NCBI GenBank assembly: GCA_011391125.1
Contig: JAABRE010000010.1
Span: 1 to 64,000 of the forward strand
From: Synechococcales cyanobacterium S06
GTDB lineage: Bacteria; Cyanobacteriota; Cyanobacteriia; Cyanobacteriales; JAABRE01
Length of the DNA stretch: 64,000 nucleotides
Direction: 5' to 3'
Position numbers and translations under genes: made by a program. A model generated the notes under the pieces. It was not told where the DNA came from and ran no database searches. It worked only from the letters and a program-made list of their open reading frames with translations. Each line of letters begins with the position of its first letter. The first letter of the stretch is position 1. Positions 18,901 through 25,755 of this stretch are shown here, piece after piece.

Positions 18901-21258
18901 TGTATTCAGTAACGCGAAGTTGGGTGTTGTAAAGGCATTGGCTGTTCCTGTATTAATATTCTTAACCAGACTGGCGGTGCTGCCATCAGTCACCCACAAT
19001 TCCGTACCATTGGTGACATCAGTGGCTTTAAACACCGCAGAGCCGTTGCCCAGTGAGAAGAAGTTTGCCGGGCTGGAGCTAGCTGTTCCTGAATTAATAT
19101 CTTGAAGCAGATGGGTTCCCGCCGAAGTGCCATCGGAAATATACAGCTCCGTACCGTGACCTACTCCCGCTACCGTACCATCCGAGGCTGAGAACACGAC
19201 TTTACCGTTACCCAGTGCGAAAAAGTTGCTGGCATTGGAACCACTCGTGCCAAGGTTAATATCTGTAAGCAGGCTTGTTCCTGCCGCCGTGCCGTCAGTC
19301 AGCCACAGTTCATTGCCCGCAGCCGCCGTGGTCGCTGTAAAAAGAGCTTTACCATTACCCAACGAGATAAAATTTGTAGGAGAACCGCTTGCTGTTCCGG
19401 GGTTTATATCCATGAGCTGTGTGGTTCCTGCCGCTGTGCCATCGGAAATAAACAGCTCCGAGCCCGTATAACCATCGGTCGCTGAAAACAACAGCTTGCC
19501 GTTCAATACAAAAAAGTTTGCAGGACTGGAACTGGCGGATAGGGTATTAATATCGGTTACCAGCTGCGTCCCAGCAGCAGTACCGTCGGTAATCCACAGT
19601 TCAGCAGCGTTTGCAGCATTGGTCGATTGAAACAGGGCTTTACCATTGCCCAGAATCGTAAAGTTTTTGGGGCTGGAATTGGCTGTGCCTGGATTAATAT
19701 CCTTAACTAAAGTCGTTCCAGTGTCCGTGCCATCAGTGACCCACAGTTCGATACCATTAGTATCTTCGTGGGCTGAAAACACCATCTTGCCATTACCCAG
19801 GTCAGTGAAGTTGGCAAGAGTAGAGCTAATCGCACCTGGACGAATATCTTTTAACAACTGGGTAGTTGTGCCATCAGTTATCCATAGTTCAAGACCATAG
19901 GTGATGTCCTGAGCAGAAAATAGCACCTTGCCGTTGAGTGCCGTGAAATTGGAAGAATTGGAGTCAGTAATTCCACTACTAATATCCTTTAACAGTGTGG
20001 TTCCAGCAGTCGTGAGGTTAGTAATCCAGGGTTCAGTGCCGTGCTGCCCGGTTGCGGAGCCATCCCAGGCAGTAAAGACAACTCTGCCATCAGCCAGTTT
20101 GCTAAAGTTTGCAGGACTCGAACTACCACCAGTATTAATCTCTTTAAGCAGCGAAGTCCCTGCACTCGTGCCGTTTGTTATCCACAGCTCAAAATTCGCC
20201 GTGCCATTGTTGGCTGAAAACAGTGCCCGACCATCACCTAAGGAGAAAAAATTTGTAGGTGAAGAATCGCCTGTGGCTGAAATATTCTTGACCAGCGTTG
20301 TTCCGGCAGTAGTGCCATCGGTAATCCACAGCTCAAGACCGTTAGTGCCATCATTTGCCTGAAAAAGAAATTTATCGACACCCAGTGCCGTTAAACCTTT
20401 GGGATCAGAACCTATGACTCCAGTAGTAGGATTAATTTCCTTGAGCATGGAAGTTCCGGCAGCCGTACCATCAGTTATCCATAACTCATTACCGTTAATG
20501 CCATCATTGGCGGTAAACAATGCTTTACCATTGCTCAGTGCTTTGAAATTTGTAGAGAAGCCAATGGCATTAGCCGAACCTGATCTGATGTCCATGATCA
20601 GGTTTGTACCATTTGTCGTTCCGTCGGTAATCCACATTTCAGTGCCGTTGGTAACATCGGTCGCAGAAAACAGCACATTGCCATTACTTAACGCTATGAA
20701 ATTACCTGGATTACTGGCAACCGAACCTGGATTAATATCCTTAAGCAAACTACTGGTAGTGCCATCTGTTATCCACAGCTCAGTGCCGTTAATACCATCG
20801 CTGGCAGCAAACACCATGCGCGGTCCCGTGGCCATTTCGATCGCCCTTTCTTCACCATCAATAATAATAGTGGCAGAATCATCTTCAGCCTTAAGTTGAG
20901 TTAAAGTATCCTCGGATAAAGTCTTACCTTGCACCAATGCTGAAAAGATCGCTCCTTCATCCCCTGCCGAATCAACCGTATTAATCTGTGCGTCAATATA
21001 ATGGCCGATTTCCTCTAAGATTACGCCATCAATGGTGTAGGGTAGGGCATTATTTACGAAATTATCAGCTAAATAAATGGTGTTGGTTTGCTGAGAATAG
21101 CCACCGTTAGCATTACCTAAAATAGCACTACTGATTACTTCAAAGGTTGGTAAATTGCTGAAGTCGCCGTTATTCCACTGGGTTAGGATTGAGTCGAGGA
21201 TGGGGCGATCGTAGTTGTCCCCGAAGGCTACCGACAAAATTGAATCGGCCAACCACAA
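15940..21258 (-). CDS. Giant ELWxxDGT-repeat / cadherin-like / RTX protein
   Basis: The 1772 residues are modular. Residues 1-140 form a domain seen at the head of large cyanobacterial repeat proteins, with NTIYLADNF and a protease-like LLEEIGHYID variant (here VILEEIGHYID). Residues about 145-1080 carry 19 tandem units of about 49 residues with the ELWxxDGT(xxGT) motif, probably a propeller-like surface. Residues about 1090-1490 are cadherin-like modules, two of them near-identical. Residues about 1500-1650 carry Ca-binding GGxGxD nonapeptides, indicating Type I secretion. The start read here is TTG at 21256-21258. The frame is open further upstream to an ATG at 21372 except for one TGA, so the native N-terminus is probably lost. 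The ELW block is visibly richer in GC than its flanks. Confidence 0.85.
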   Translation of the reverse strand: MWLADSILSVAFGDNYDRPILDSILTQWNNGDFSNLPTFEVISSAILGNANGGYSQQTNTIYLADNFVNNALPYTIDGVILEEIGHYIDAQINTVDSAGDEGAIFSALVQGKTLSEDTLTQLKAEDDSATIIIDGEERAIEMATGPRMVFAASDGINGTELWITDGTTSSLLKDINPGSVASNPGNFIALSNGNVLFSATDVTNGTEMWITDGTTNGTNLIMDIRSGSANAIGFSTNFKALSNGKALFTANDGINGNELWITDGTAAGTSMLKEINPTTGVIGSDPKGLTALGVDKFLFQANDGTNGLELWITDGTTAGTTLVKNISATGDSSPTNFFSLGDGRALFSANNGTANFELWITNGTSAGTSLLKEINTGGSSSPANFSKLADGRVVFTAWDGSATGQHGTEPWITNLTTAGTTLLKDISSGITDSNSSNFTALNGKVLFSAQDITYGLELWITDGTTTQLLKDIRPGAISSTLANFTDLGNGKMVFSAHEDTNGIELWVTDGTDTGTTLVKDINPGTANSSPKNFTILGNGKALFQSTNAANAAELWITDGTAAGTQLVTDINTLSASSSPANFFVLNGKLLFSATDGYTGSELFISDGTAAGTTQLMDINPGTASGSPTNFISLGNGKALFTATTAAAGNELWLTDGTAAGTSLLTDINLGTSGSNASNFFALGNGKVVFSASDGTVAGVGHGTELYISDGTSAGTHLLQDINSGTASSSPANFFSLGNGSAVFKATDVTNGTELWVTDGSTASLVKNINTGTANAFTTPNFALLNTGTALFAANDGTNGTELWITNGTTAGTTLVKNIYTGGLSSSPQLLFSLGNGKVLFNAGDSTNGTEPWITDGTAGGTVLLKNIKPGTGNSNPNKFTLLTPGRAIFTADDGVVGIELWVTDGTAAGTQLLMDTTPGVFDASIQNLTPLGNGKMLFTNNSNSTYGAELWVTDGTAAGTSVQDLNPGTNSSTPSSLTALGNGSALFSANDGVNGTELWISDGTTAGTLLLKDINPGSGNSSPSNFRLLGDGRVLFSATDATHGAELWITDGTATGTMLVQDINSTTASSTPSVGAILSGSAPSNTAPTDLSLSANTITENTVIGTGLKIGNITITDPDTTGNNNVLTVEGTDAGNFEIRNSTELFYIGASPDFETKTSYSINLKSSDGALTYSEAFSVNVSNVNETPTDLTLSATTVNENVAADTDIGTFSTTDPDTGNTFTYSLVSGTGSTDNSSFTIVSNQLQINNSPDFETKSSYNIRVGTTDQGSLTFEKQLTIGINDVNENVNETPTDLTLSATTVNENVAANTVVGTFSTTDPDTGNTFTYSLVSGTGSTDNSSFTIVNNQLQINNSPDFETKSSYNIRVGTTDQGSLTFEKTLTIGINNVNEAPVITSGQSYSLNENTKNGTVVGTVLATDVENNSLASWAITNGNNLNGFAINATTGVITVNNTAALDFETNPLFNLTLTVSDGTNTSIAQTIAINLNNLTEFPYTAGVDVASGTSGNDYADLLAGNDSFNAGGGDDIVDGGDGDDSILGGTGNDILDGGSGNDRLLGGDGNDTYIIDSIRDVVIENASEGQDIVKSVVNHTLTANLEDLILTGSGNITGTGNGLDNLITGNSGNNLLKGLGGQDILLGEGGNDTLIGGAGDDLLTGGAGVDRFLFGSGAVFNTSAFGVDTITDLTSGSDQIALSKTSFAAIASAIGGNLQTSEFALINDDNLAGSSSAKIIYNPATGNLFYNQNGVTDGLGSGGLFATLNGNLNANDVLIQA
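17101..17724 (-). repeat. Tandem 312-bp duplication encoding cadherin-like modules
   Basis: The segment beginning at 17101 and that beginning at 17413 are near-identical, giving a 312-bp (104-codon) period. Each encodes the module NETPTDLTLSATTVNEN through SLTFEK. The two copies differ at only scattered bases, indicating a recent in-frame duplication. Confidence 0.8.
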
Positions 21259-21276
21259 TCAAGATTGTGGTTGGCC
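21247..21276. repeat. Perfect 30-nt palindrome carrying an in-frame TGA
   Basis: GGCCAACCACAATC (21247-21260), AA, and GATTGTGGTTGGCC (21263-21276) form perfect 14-bp arms with a 2-nt centre. On the minus strand the TGA at 21259-21261 falls at its centre, between the upstream 37 codons and the long open frame. Confidence 0.9.
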
Positions 21277-21372
21277 GGCCTCGTCGAGTTCAATTGTTAA
21301 GTTTTGTAACAAAGACTTGACATTTACGAGGTATTGTGCTAGGGATTTGTAGCGGTCATCTTGGGTATTCAT
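21259..21372 (-). pseudogene. Cut-off N-terminus of the giant repeat protein
   Basis: From ATG 21370-21372 the same reading frame as the giant protein encodes 37 residues (MNTQDDRYKSLAQYLVNVK ... DEAGQPQS) and then hits TGA at 21259-21261. The next codon is the TTG used as the apparent start of the long frame. Removing six bases (GATTGT) restores a continuous QPQSWLADSIL reading. I therefore see this as the native start of the gene, interrupted by a small in-frame insertion. Confidence 0.7.
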
Positions 21373-21623
21373 ACATTTTCACCCTATTTCTTTAAAATTA
21401 TATTTTGATTTTACAATGTTATTTAATTTTTAAAATCAGTATTTTTACTGAACTTGATCAGATTTTTTATGGTTTAAATATAAAACACTTAGGTATTAAA
21501 AAGTAAGCCAGACTTGACAAATTTACACTTTTGTGCATTACTGGTAAATGAACAAAAAAATGGGGAATAAATTTAAAACTTCCCTAATTTTTCAAAAAAA
21601 AATTGTAATTAGGAGTTTACCTT

Positions 21624-22025
21624 ATGTCAGTAATAATTGAACAGGATTTAAAGGAATATCTCGATCAAGCATTTAAGCAAGTTAACCAACAATTTGCTCA
21701 AGTTAACCAACAATTTGCTCAAATTAACCAACGATTAGATAGAATAGAAAACGATGTTACAGATTTAAAAATAGGTCAAACTCGGATCGAGGGTGAACTT
21801 AAACGAGTTGAAGGAGAATTAAAGGGTGAACTTAACCGAGTTGAGGAAAAAATAGAAGCTTCGGGAACACAGATTAAAACGGAAATTAAGGGAGTTGAGG
21901 AAAAAATTGCCGGTATTGGGAAAAGAATTGAGTTTCAAGAGTTTATTAACCGAGGTGTTTTCATCGGTAACTTCCCCCCTTTCAAGCAGCAGGGAAACCG
22001 TTTCAAAGTCGAGAGCAAAATTTGA
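21624..22025 (+). CDS. Coiled-coil protein, C-terminal anchor replaced by MITE sequence
   Basis: The 133-residue frame has a long coiled coil with the repeated segment VNQQFAQ and GELKRVEGELK-type heptads, then KRIEFQEFINRGVFIG. At that point a mobile element begins, and the last 18 residues plus the stop are encoded by the element. Related genes in this window (40590-40928 and 41961-42245) continue from an equivalent EFIARSVIGG into a hydrophobic C-terminal anchor, so this copy has lost its membrane helix. The reading frame resumes after the element with hydrophobic codons up to a TAA at 22250-22252. Function unknown; the product may be soluble or degraded. Confidence 0.7.
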   Translation: MSVIIEQDLKEYLDQAFKQVNQQFAQVNQQFAQINQRLDRIENDVTDLKIGQTRIEGELKRVEGELKGELNRVEEKIEASGTQIKTEIKGVEEKIAGIGKRIEFQEFINRGVFIGNFPPFKQQGNRFKVESKI

Positions 22026-22197
22026 AGACCCTCACCCCCAACCCCTCATCCCAAAGGGAGAGGGGAGCATATTTCCTAATATTTTAAACCTGTTTTTTAA
22101 GTATTAGGAAAAAGGTATTTAAACTAATATTAGGCAAGGGTTTCAAAGATTTACACTTTTTACTTTGAAACCGCCCTGCCCTGATCAGGGGGGAAGT
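21970..22197. mobile_element. MITE, 228 bp, TA-flanked
   Basis: Terminal inverted repeats ACTTCCCCCCT (21970-21980) and AGGGGGGAAGT (22187-22197) are perfect over 11 bp and extend imperfectly inward through GCAGGG and a CGTTTCAAAGT segment. The element is flanked by TA on both sides (21968-21969 and 22198-22199), the target duplication of IS630/Tc1-mariner-type transposition. It has no transposase. It contains a CCCTCACCCCCAACCCC-type repeat (22027-22068). It interrupts the 3' end of the coiled-coil gene. Confidence 0.75.
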
Positions 22198-22329
22198 TAT
22201 TGCGTTTTTTAGTCGCTTTAGGAGACTTTTGCTGTTGGTTTCCTCGAAATAAATTTCGCGGTGGGTTAATAGTGCAAAACCATTACCAGCTCTGGACTTA
22301 AGTCCAAAGCTGGCTCAGTAAGGTAAGGT

Positions 22330-22357
22330 GTAGGGGCGCTCCTCCGTTCGCCCCTAC
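22330..22357. repeat. GTAGGGGCG / CGCCCCTAC inverted repeat
   Basis: Nine-bp perfect arms are separated by ten bases (CTCCTCCGTT). It is a GC-rich palindromic intergenic repeat in the 430-bp gap before the 235-residue gene. Confidence 0.55.
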
Positions 22358-22447
22358 TAAGAATTACTATTAATTGGTTTCTTGATTAAAGATTTTTAGA
22401 TTTATTAAGTTCAAAAACATTTAATTAAAACGCCAATTAATAGTAAT

Positions 22448-22477
22448 TGTAGAGACGTAGCATGCTACGTCTCTACA
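22448..22477. repeat. Perfect palindrome TGTAGAGACGTAGCATG...
   Basis: A 30-nt sequence is its own reverse complement, centred on GCATGC with arms TGTAGAGACGTA and TACGTCTCTACA. Sequences of this GTAGAGACGT type are widespread intergenic repeats in cyanobacteria. Confidence 0.7.
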
Positions 22478-22562
22478 GAAGTTGACGATCACCCGCAGCT
22501 CTGAACCTAGGTAGGAGTGGGTCATGGTTTCGCACCATTAACCCCACTTAAATAACCTCTGG

Positions 22563-22584
22563 CCCTTAATTAACAAGGGTTTTT
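22563..22584 (+). terminator. Possible intrinsic terminator
   Basis: CCCTT, a 7-nt loop and AAGGG are followed by a run of five T residues. It lies between the truncated coiled-coil gene and the 235-residue gene. The stem is short, so this is tentative. Confidence 0.35.
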
Positions 22585-22678
22585 GGGTTAAAACTTGACA
22601 GATATTCCCTAAACGATTAGATATAATATTAGGTTAAGAAATATAATCAGATCAAATATGTAATTAATCAGGTTAGCC

Positions 22679-23386
22679 ATGGAATTGAAAAGAGAGTTTT
22701 TTCCCAGTGTGCGCAAAACAGTTATGCCTCGTCCTCATTTATCCCAGGAAAATGATATTTTAGGCCAAAGTGGCACTGCTTGGGCACCAGATGCGGCTAT
22801 TTATGGGGATAATTGGTATTTGGATCGCTCAATTGGGTTGATTGAAATTTACGGAGCAGGTGCGGCAATTAGTTTTCGACACCTGTTACCCCGTCCCAAT
22901 AAATATCAGAAAGAAGGACTTTATTTGCGTTTAAAATTGGCTTATCGGACAACTGATAATGCGAATGTGAATATCCGCAACTTTTCTGGCGGCCATGTAA
23001 CTTTAGCCAATAGTGTACAGGGGCATCTCTATGATGACGCTCAAACCTATTGGTGGGTAAGTGACGATTTAACCATTAATATTAATTCGATTTATACAGA
23101 TGAAAAATGCTGGATTCAACGAGTTGATTGGGAATGGGTGAGTAGAGATGTGGTTTATGATGATGAACTTGAGAGTCAGAATATTTATTTGAATCGCTCT
23201 TTTAAGGAAATTGAAAAGTTATATGCTCCTCAAAAGATTACTCCAAAATCTGTGAAAGATTTTTTGAGGGAAAAAATTGACAAAGATGAACATTTTGCTA
23301 AACGTTGTTTAGCGCTATTATGTGAAGATCAATTAATGGGCAAAGACCTAACTCAATTATTTATTGATAGCGGAATCAAACAATAA
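22679..23386 (+). CDS. Hypothetical protein, 235 residues
   Basis: I do not recognise the family. The N-terminal two-thirds is rich in aromatic residues and Gly/Asn (GTAWAPDAAIYGDNWYLDRS, YWWVSDDLTINI), predicted mostly beta-strand. The C-terminal third is charged and helical (KSVKDFLREKIDKDEHFAKR). There is no signal peptide or membrane segment, so it is probably cytosolic. It is a single gene with a 74-bp gap before the ferredoxin gene. The reading frame is long, has native base composition and begins with ATG, so it is very likely real. Confidence 0.6.
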   Translation: MELKREFFPSVRKTVMPRPHLSQENDILGQSGTAWAPDAAIYGDNWYLDRSIGLIEIYGAGAAISFRHLLPRPNKYQKEGLYLRLKLAYRTTDNANVNIRNFSGGHVTLANSVQGHLYDDAQTYWWVSDDLTININSIYTDEKCWIQRVDWEWVSRDVVYDDELESQNIYLNRSFKEIEKLYAPQKITPKSVKDFLREKIDKDEHFAKRCLALLCEDQLMGKDLTQLFIDSGIKQ

Positions 23387-23474
23387 GAATAGCCCTAATT
23401 TTTAAGTTAAAAAAATTAGGCGATCAACCATCAGGTATGATTTTGTAAAAGAGAATTTATTGCGGAGAAAAAAA

Positions 23475-23702
23475 TTGGCACACACTATTGTTACCCATAC
23501 CTGTGAAGGAGTTGCAGATTGCGTCGATGCTTGTCCTGTTGCTTGTATCCACGAAGGTCCGGGTAAAAATACCAAAGGGACTGATTGGTATTGGATTGAT
23601 TTTGCAACCTGTATAGATTGCGGCATCTGTCTGCAAGTTTGCCCGGTTGAAGGGGCGATCGTTCCCGAAGAAAGACCGGATTTGCAGAGAACACCACAGT
23701 AA
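23475..23702 (+). CDS. Bacterial-type ferredoxin (7Fe or 2[4Fe-4S])
   Basis: About 75 residues starting TTG (read as MAHTIVTHTCEGVADCVDAC). The second cluster motif is canonical, CIDCGICLQVCP. The first is CEGVADCVDACPVAC, spaced as in 7Fe ferredoxins where one cluster can be [3Fe-4S]. Eight cysteines are present. I place the start at TTG 23475-23477, because GGAG lies 8 nt upstream and relatives begin at this point; the frame is open to another TTG at 23460. It is a low-potential soluble electron carrier. Its TAA stop is the first unit of an AGTAANA heptamer array. Confidence 0.9.
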   Translation: MAHTIVTHTCEGVADCVDACPVACIHEGPGKNTKGTDWYWIDFATCIDCGICLQVCPVEGAIVPEERPDLQRTPQ

Positions 23703-23768
23703 GAAGTAAAAAGTAATAAGTAATAAGTAAGAAGTAAGAGAAAATTTTTTACTTTTTACTTACTTCTT
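23698..23768 (+). repeat. Heptamer array AGTAANA plus hairpin
   Basis: Six contiguous 7-nt units (AGTAAGA, AGTAAAA, AGTAATA, AGTAATA, AGTAAGA, AGTAAGA) occupy 23698-23739, with the ferredoxin stop at 23700-23702 in the first. The following TTTTTTACTTTTTACTTACTTCTTA region is complementary to the array, giving a possible terminator-like hairpin. Confidence 0.8.
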
Positions 23769-23793
23769 AAATAATTAATAAGAGAATATTTAT

Positions 23794-24516
23794 ATGAGTG
23801 ATTTATTAGTAGTAAAAGATGTTTACGCTGGTTATATTAAGGATTTGAATATTTTGCAGGGAATTAATTTTAAGATTGCTCCGGGGGAATTAGTTACTGT
23901 TATTGGTCCTAATGGGGCGGGTAAGTCAACTTTGGCGAAGGCAATTTTTGGTTTGTTAACACCAAATCAGGGAGAAATTGTTTTTAAAGGTGAAAAAATT
24001 TCTGGTTTAAAACCGAATGAAATTGTCCCGAAAGGGATGTGTTATGTGCCACAAATTCAAAATGTTTTTGCGACTTTATCGGTGGAAGAAAATTTAGAAA
24101 TGGGCGCTTTTATTGTTAATAATTCCCTGAAAAGTTTAAAGGATAAAATATATACGATGTTTCCGGTTTTAGCTAAGAGAAGAAAGCAAAAAGCCGGCAC
24201 TTTATCCGGTGGTGAAAGACAAATGTTAGCCATGGGTAAAGCTTTAATGTTAGACCCTGAATTGTTAATTTTAGATGAACCTTCCGCTGCTTTATCTCCT
24301 ATTTTAGTTAGCAGTGTTTTTGAACAAATTAAGGCGATTAATCAGACTGGAAAAGCGATTATTTTAGTGGAACAAAACGCGAAAAAAGCTTTAGAAATGG
24401 CCGACAGAGGTTATGTTTTAGAAAGTGGTAAAGAGGCGATCGTTGCTTCAGGAGTCGAGCTATTAAATGATCCGAAAGTTGGGGAATTATATTTAGGAGC
24501 AGCTTATAAACATTAG
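23794..24516 (+). CDS. Branched-chain/neutral amino-acid ABC transporter ATPase (LivF/NatE)
   Basis: This 240-residue ABC ATPase has Walker A GPNGAGKST (about 38-46), signature LSGGERQML (about 137-145), Walker B LLILDEPS and the H-loop-region VEQN. QIQNVFATLSVEENLEMGAF is the LivF-type segment, corresponding to NatE of the cyanobacterial N-I neutral amino-acid system. It powers import of neutral amino acids together with a LivG-type partner, two permeases and a binding protein. None of those genes is adjacent, so the transporter is encoded at scattered loci, as is common in cyanobacteria. Confidence 0.88.
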   Translation: MSDLLVVKDVYAGYIKDLNILQGINFKIAPGELVTVIGPNGAGKSTLAKAIFGLLTPNQGEIVFKGEKISGLKPNEIVPKGMCYVPQIQNVFATLSVEENLEMGAFIVNNSLKSLKDKIYTMFPVLAKRRKQKAGTLSGGERQMLAMGKALMLDPELLILDEPSAALSPILVSSVFEQIKAINQTGKAIILVEQNAKKALEMADRGYVLESGKEAIVASGVELLNDPKVGELYLGAAYKH

Positions 24517-24523
24517 TTTTATC

Positions 24524-24590
24524 GTAGGGTGGGCAATTTTTGATCAATTTAATTCTCCTGTTTTTAATGATAAAAAATTGCCCACCTTAC
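24524..24590. repeat. GGTGGG/CCCACC palindromic repeat, copy 2
   Basis: GTAGGGTGGGCAATTTTT at the left is matched by AAAAATTGCCCACCTTAC at the right. It lies between two convergent genes, and its right end provides the TAA stop (24587-24589) of the cyclic-nucleotide-binding gene. Confidence 0.7.
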
Positions 24591-25117
24591 TTAGAATTAT
24601 TTACTAGCCAATTAAATTTAACTTCGGCTACTTTTAAAGCATTTTCCGATATATTTGTAACGCCTTTTTCTTGCAATTCTATCTCTTCTAAATCCGCATT
24701 TTCTCCTAAACGTTTAACGGTGTTGTGCATTCTTTCTGCTAAACACATGGAGGTAAAACGATAAAAACGGGCTGCAAAACCCGTATTCCATTGTAGTCTC
24801 GAAGTTAACTCTAAACGGGGAATATCTAATACTATTGAGGTTTCGATCGCCTGTACAGTGGCCAAAGTAGGCCGAGGAATAACAAATGAAATTTCGCCGA
24901 TGACTTCTCCGACGGCAATTCGTGCCAATTCATGATCATTTAAAGCTTTTAAGATCACCTTAAAACTACCACTTAAAACAATATAAAGAGCGTTAATTTG
25001 TGAATTTTCATAAATCAAAATTTCCTTAGGTTGAACAATTTTTTTGCGTGCAGTTTTAGTTAACCAATCTAAATCATCATTATCTAATTGACTTAATAAT
25101 AATAAGGCCTTATTCAT
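24587..25117 (-). CDS. Cyclic nucleotide-binding domain protein
   Basis: The 176 residues are largely one CNB (CAP_ED) domain: EILIYENSQINALYIVLSGS, then the phosphate-binding-cassette region GEVIGEISFVIPRPTLATV. No DNA-binding helix-turn-helix follows; instead about 60 C-terminal residues are helical (FTSMCLAERMHNTVKRLGEN). The phosphate-binding Arg expected after the Ala/Thr stretch is not clear, so ligand binding is uncertain. It may be a stand-alone regulatory subunit. Its stop lies in a palindromic repeat. An upstream gap of about 110 bp separates it from the next minus-strand gene. Confidence 0.8.
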   Translation of the reverse strand: MNKALLLLSQLDNDDLDWLTKTARKKIVQPKEILIYENSQINALYIVLSGSFKVILKALNDHELARIAVGEVIGEISFVIPRPTLATVQAIETSIVLDIPRLELTSRLQWNTGFAARFYRFTSMCLAERMHNTVKRLGENADLEEIELQEKGVTNISENALKVAEVKFNWLVNNSK

Positions 25118-25230
25118 AATAATAATTTCCCTAAATAATCTTGTTAAAAATACAATACTTAGTGTATAATAGGCGATTACAAATAAAGAATCAAGGGAAA
25201 TTAAGATAAATTATCTTAATGATGGTCAAA

Positions 25231-25620
25231 CTAGGCTAAAGTTTCTGGACAATATCCCAAACCTCTGGTAAATTGCTGACGAAAAGCAACAATATCCGCG
25301 CAATCAGGTCTTCCGTGGGAAACAATTGCCACTTGATAACGACGCATAACCTCAATGGGGGATTGTCCCGTATCTAAACTCCAGAATACCATTTGCAAAC
25401 GAATTTCGGGTTGATAAGGAATACCCAATTCCGATAAATAGGCGCGAAAATCGCCATCTTGTTTTTGATTTAAAGGTGTTACTAATTTAACTTTAATAAT
25501 CCAACCATCAATTTGATGAATAACTGTCATGATTGAAGGAGATAAATAAGGCATTTGACGCAAATGTTTAATTATCCGTAAAGTTAAACTAGCGTTGCCC
25601 AAGAAATAAATATATTCCAT
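25231..25620 (-). CDS. Hypothetical protein, 129 residues
   Basis: The family is not recognised. It looks like a single compact alpha/beta domain (MEYIYFLGNASLTLRIIKHL at the start; an Arg/Gln-rich LSELGIPYQPEIRLQMVFW in the centre) with a C-terminal PDCADIVAFRQQFTRG. No signal peptide or membrane helix. Base composition and HIP-like local sequence are native. It is divergent from queA (135 bp apart). Confidence 0.55.
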   Translation of the reverse strand: MEYIYFLGNASLTLRIIKHLRQMPYLSPSIMTVIHQIDGWIIKVKLVTPLNQKQDGDFRAYLSELGIPYQPEIRLQMVFWSLDTGQSPIEVMRRYQVAIVSHGRPDCADIVAFRQQFTRGLGYCPETLA

Positions 25621-25755
25621 AAATTGTATCTTCCTCTCATATAATGCTATATCTCTAATCTGACAGAAAAGATCACCCCTTGACTAGGGTAAATTCCCCC
25701 TATATTTTGAATAATTAATGGGGGAAATTACCCAAATATTTATGAGTAAGTAAAA

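Noticed and set aside
17837-20899. A run of plus-strand open frames of 60-166 codons opposite the giant repeat protein
   Set aside because: They are mirror frames of the ELWxxDGT repeats: the peptides repeat the same low-complexity Val-Pro-Ser pattern and have no family features.
22595-22627. TTGACA and TATAAT boxes before the 235-residue gene
   Set aside because: Both boxes are exact, but the spacing is 21 bp, too long for a normal sigma-70 promoter.
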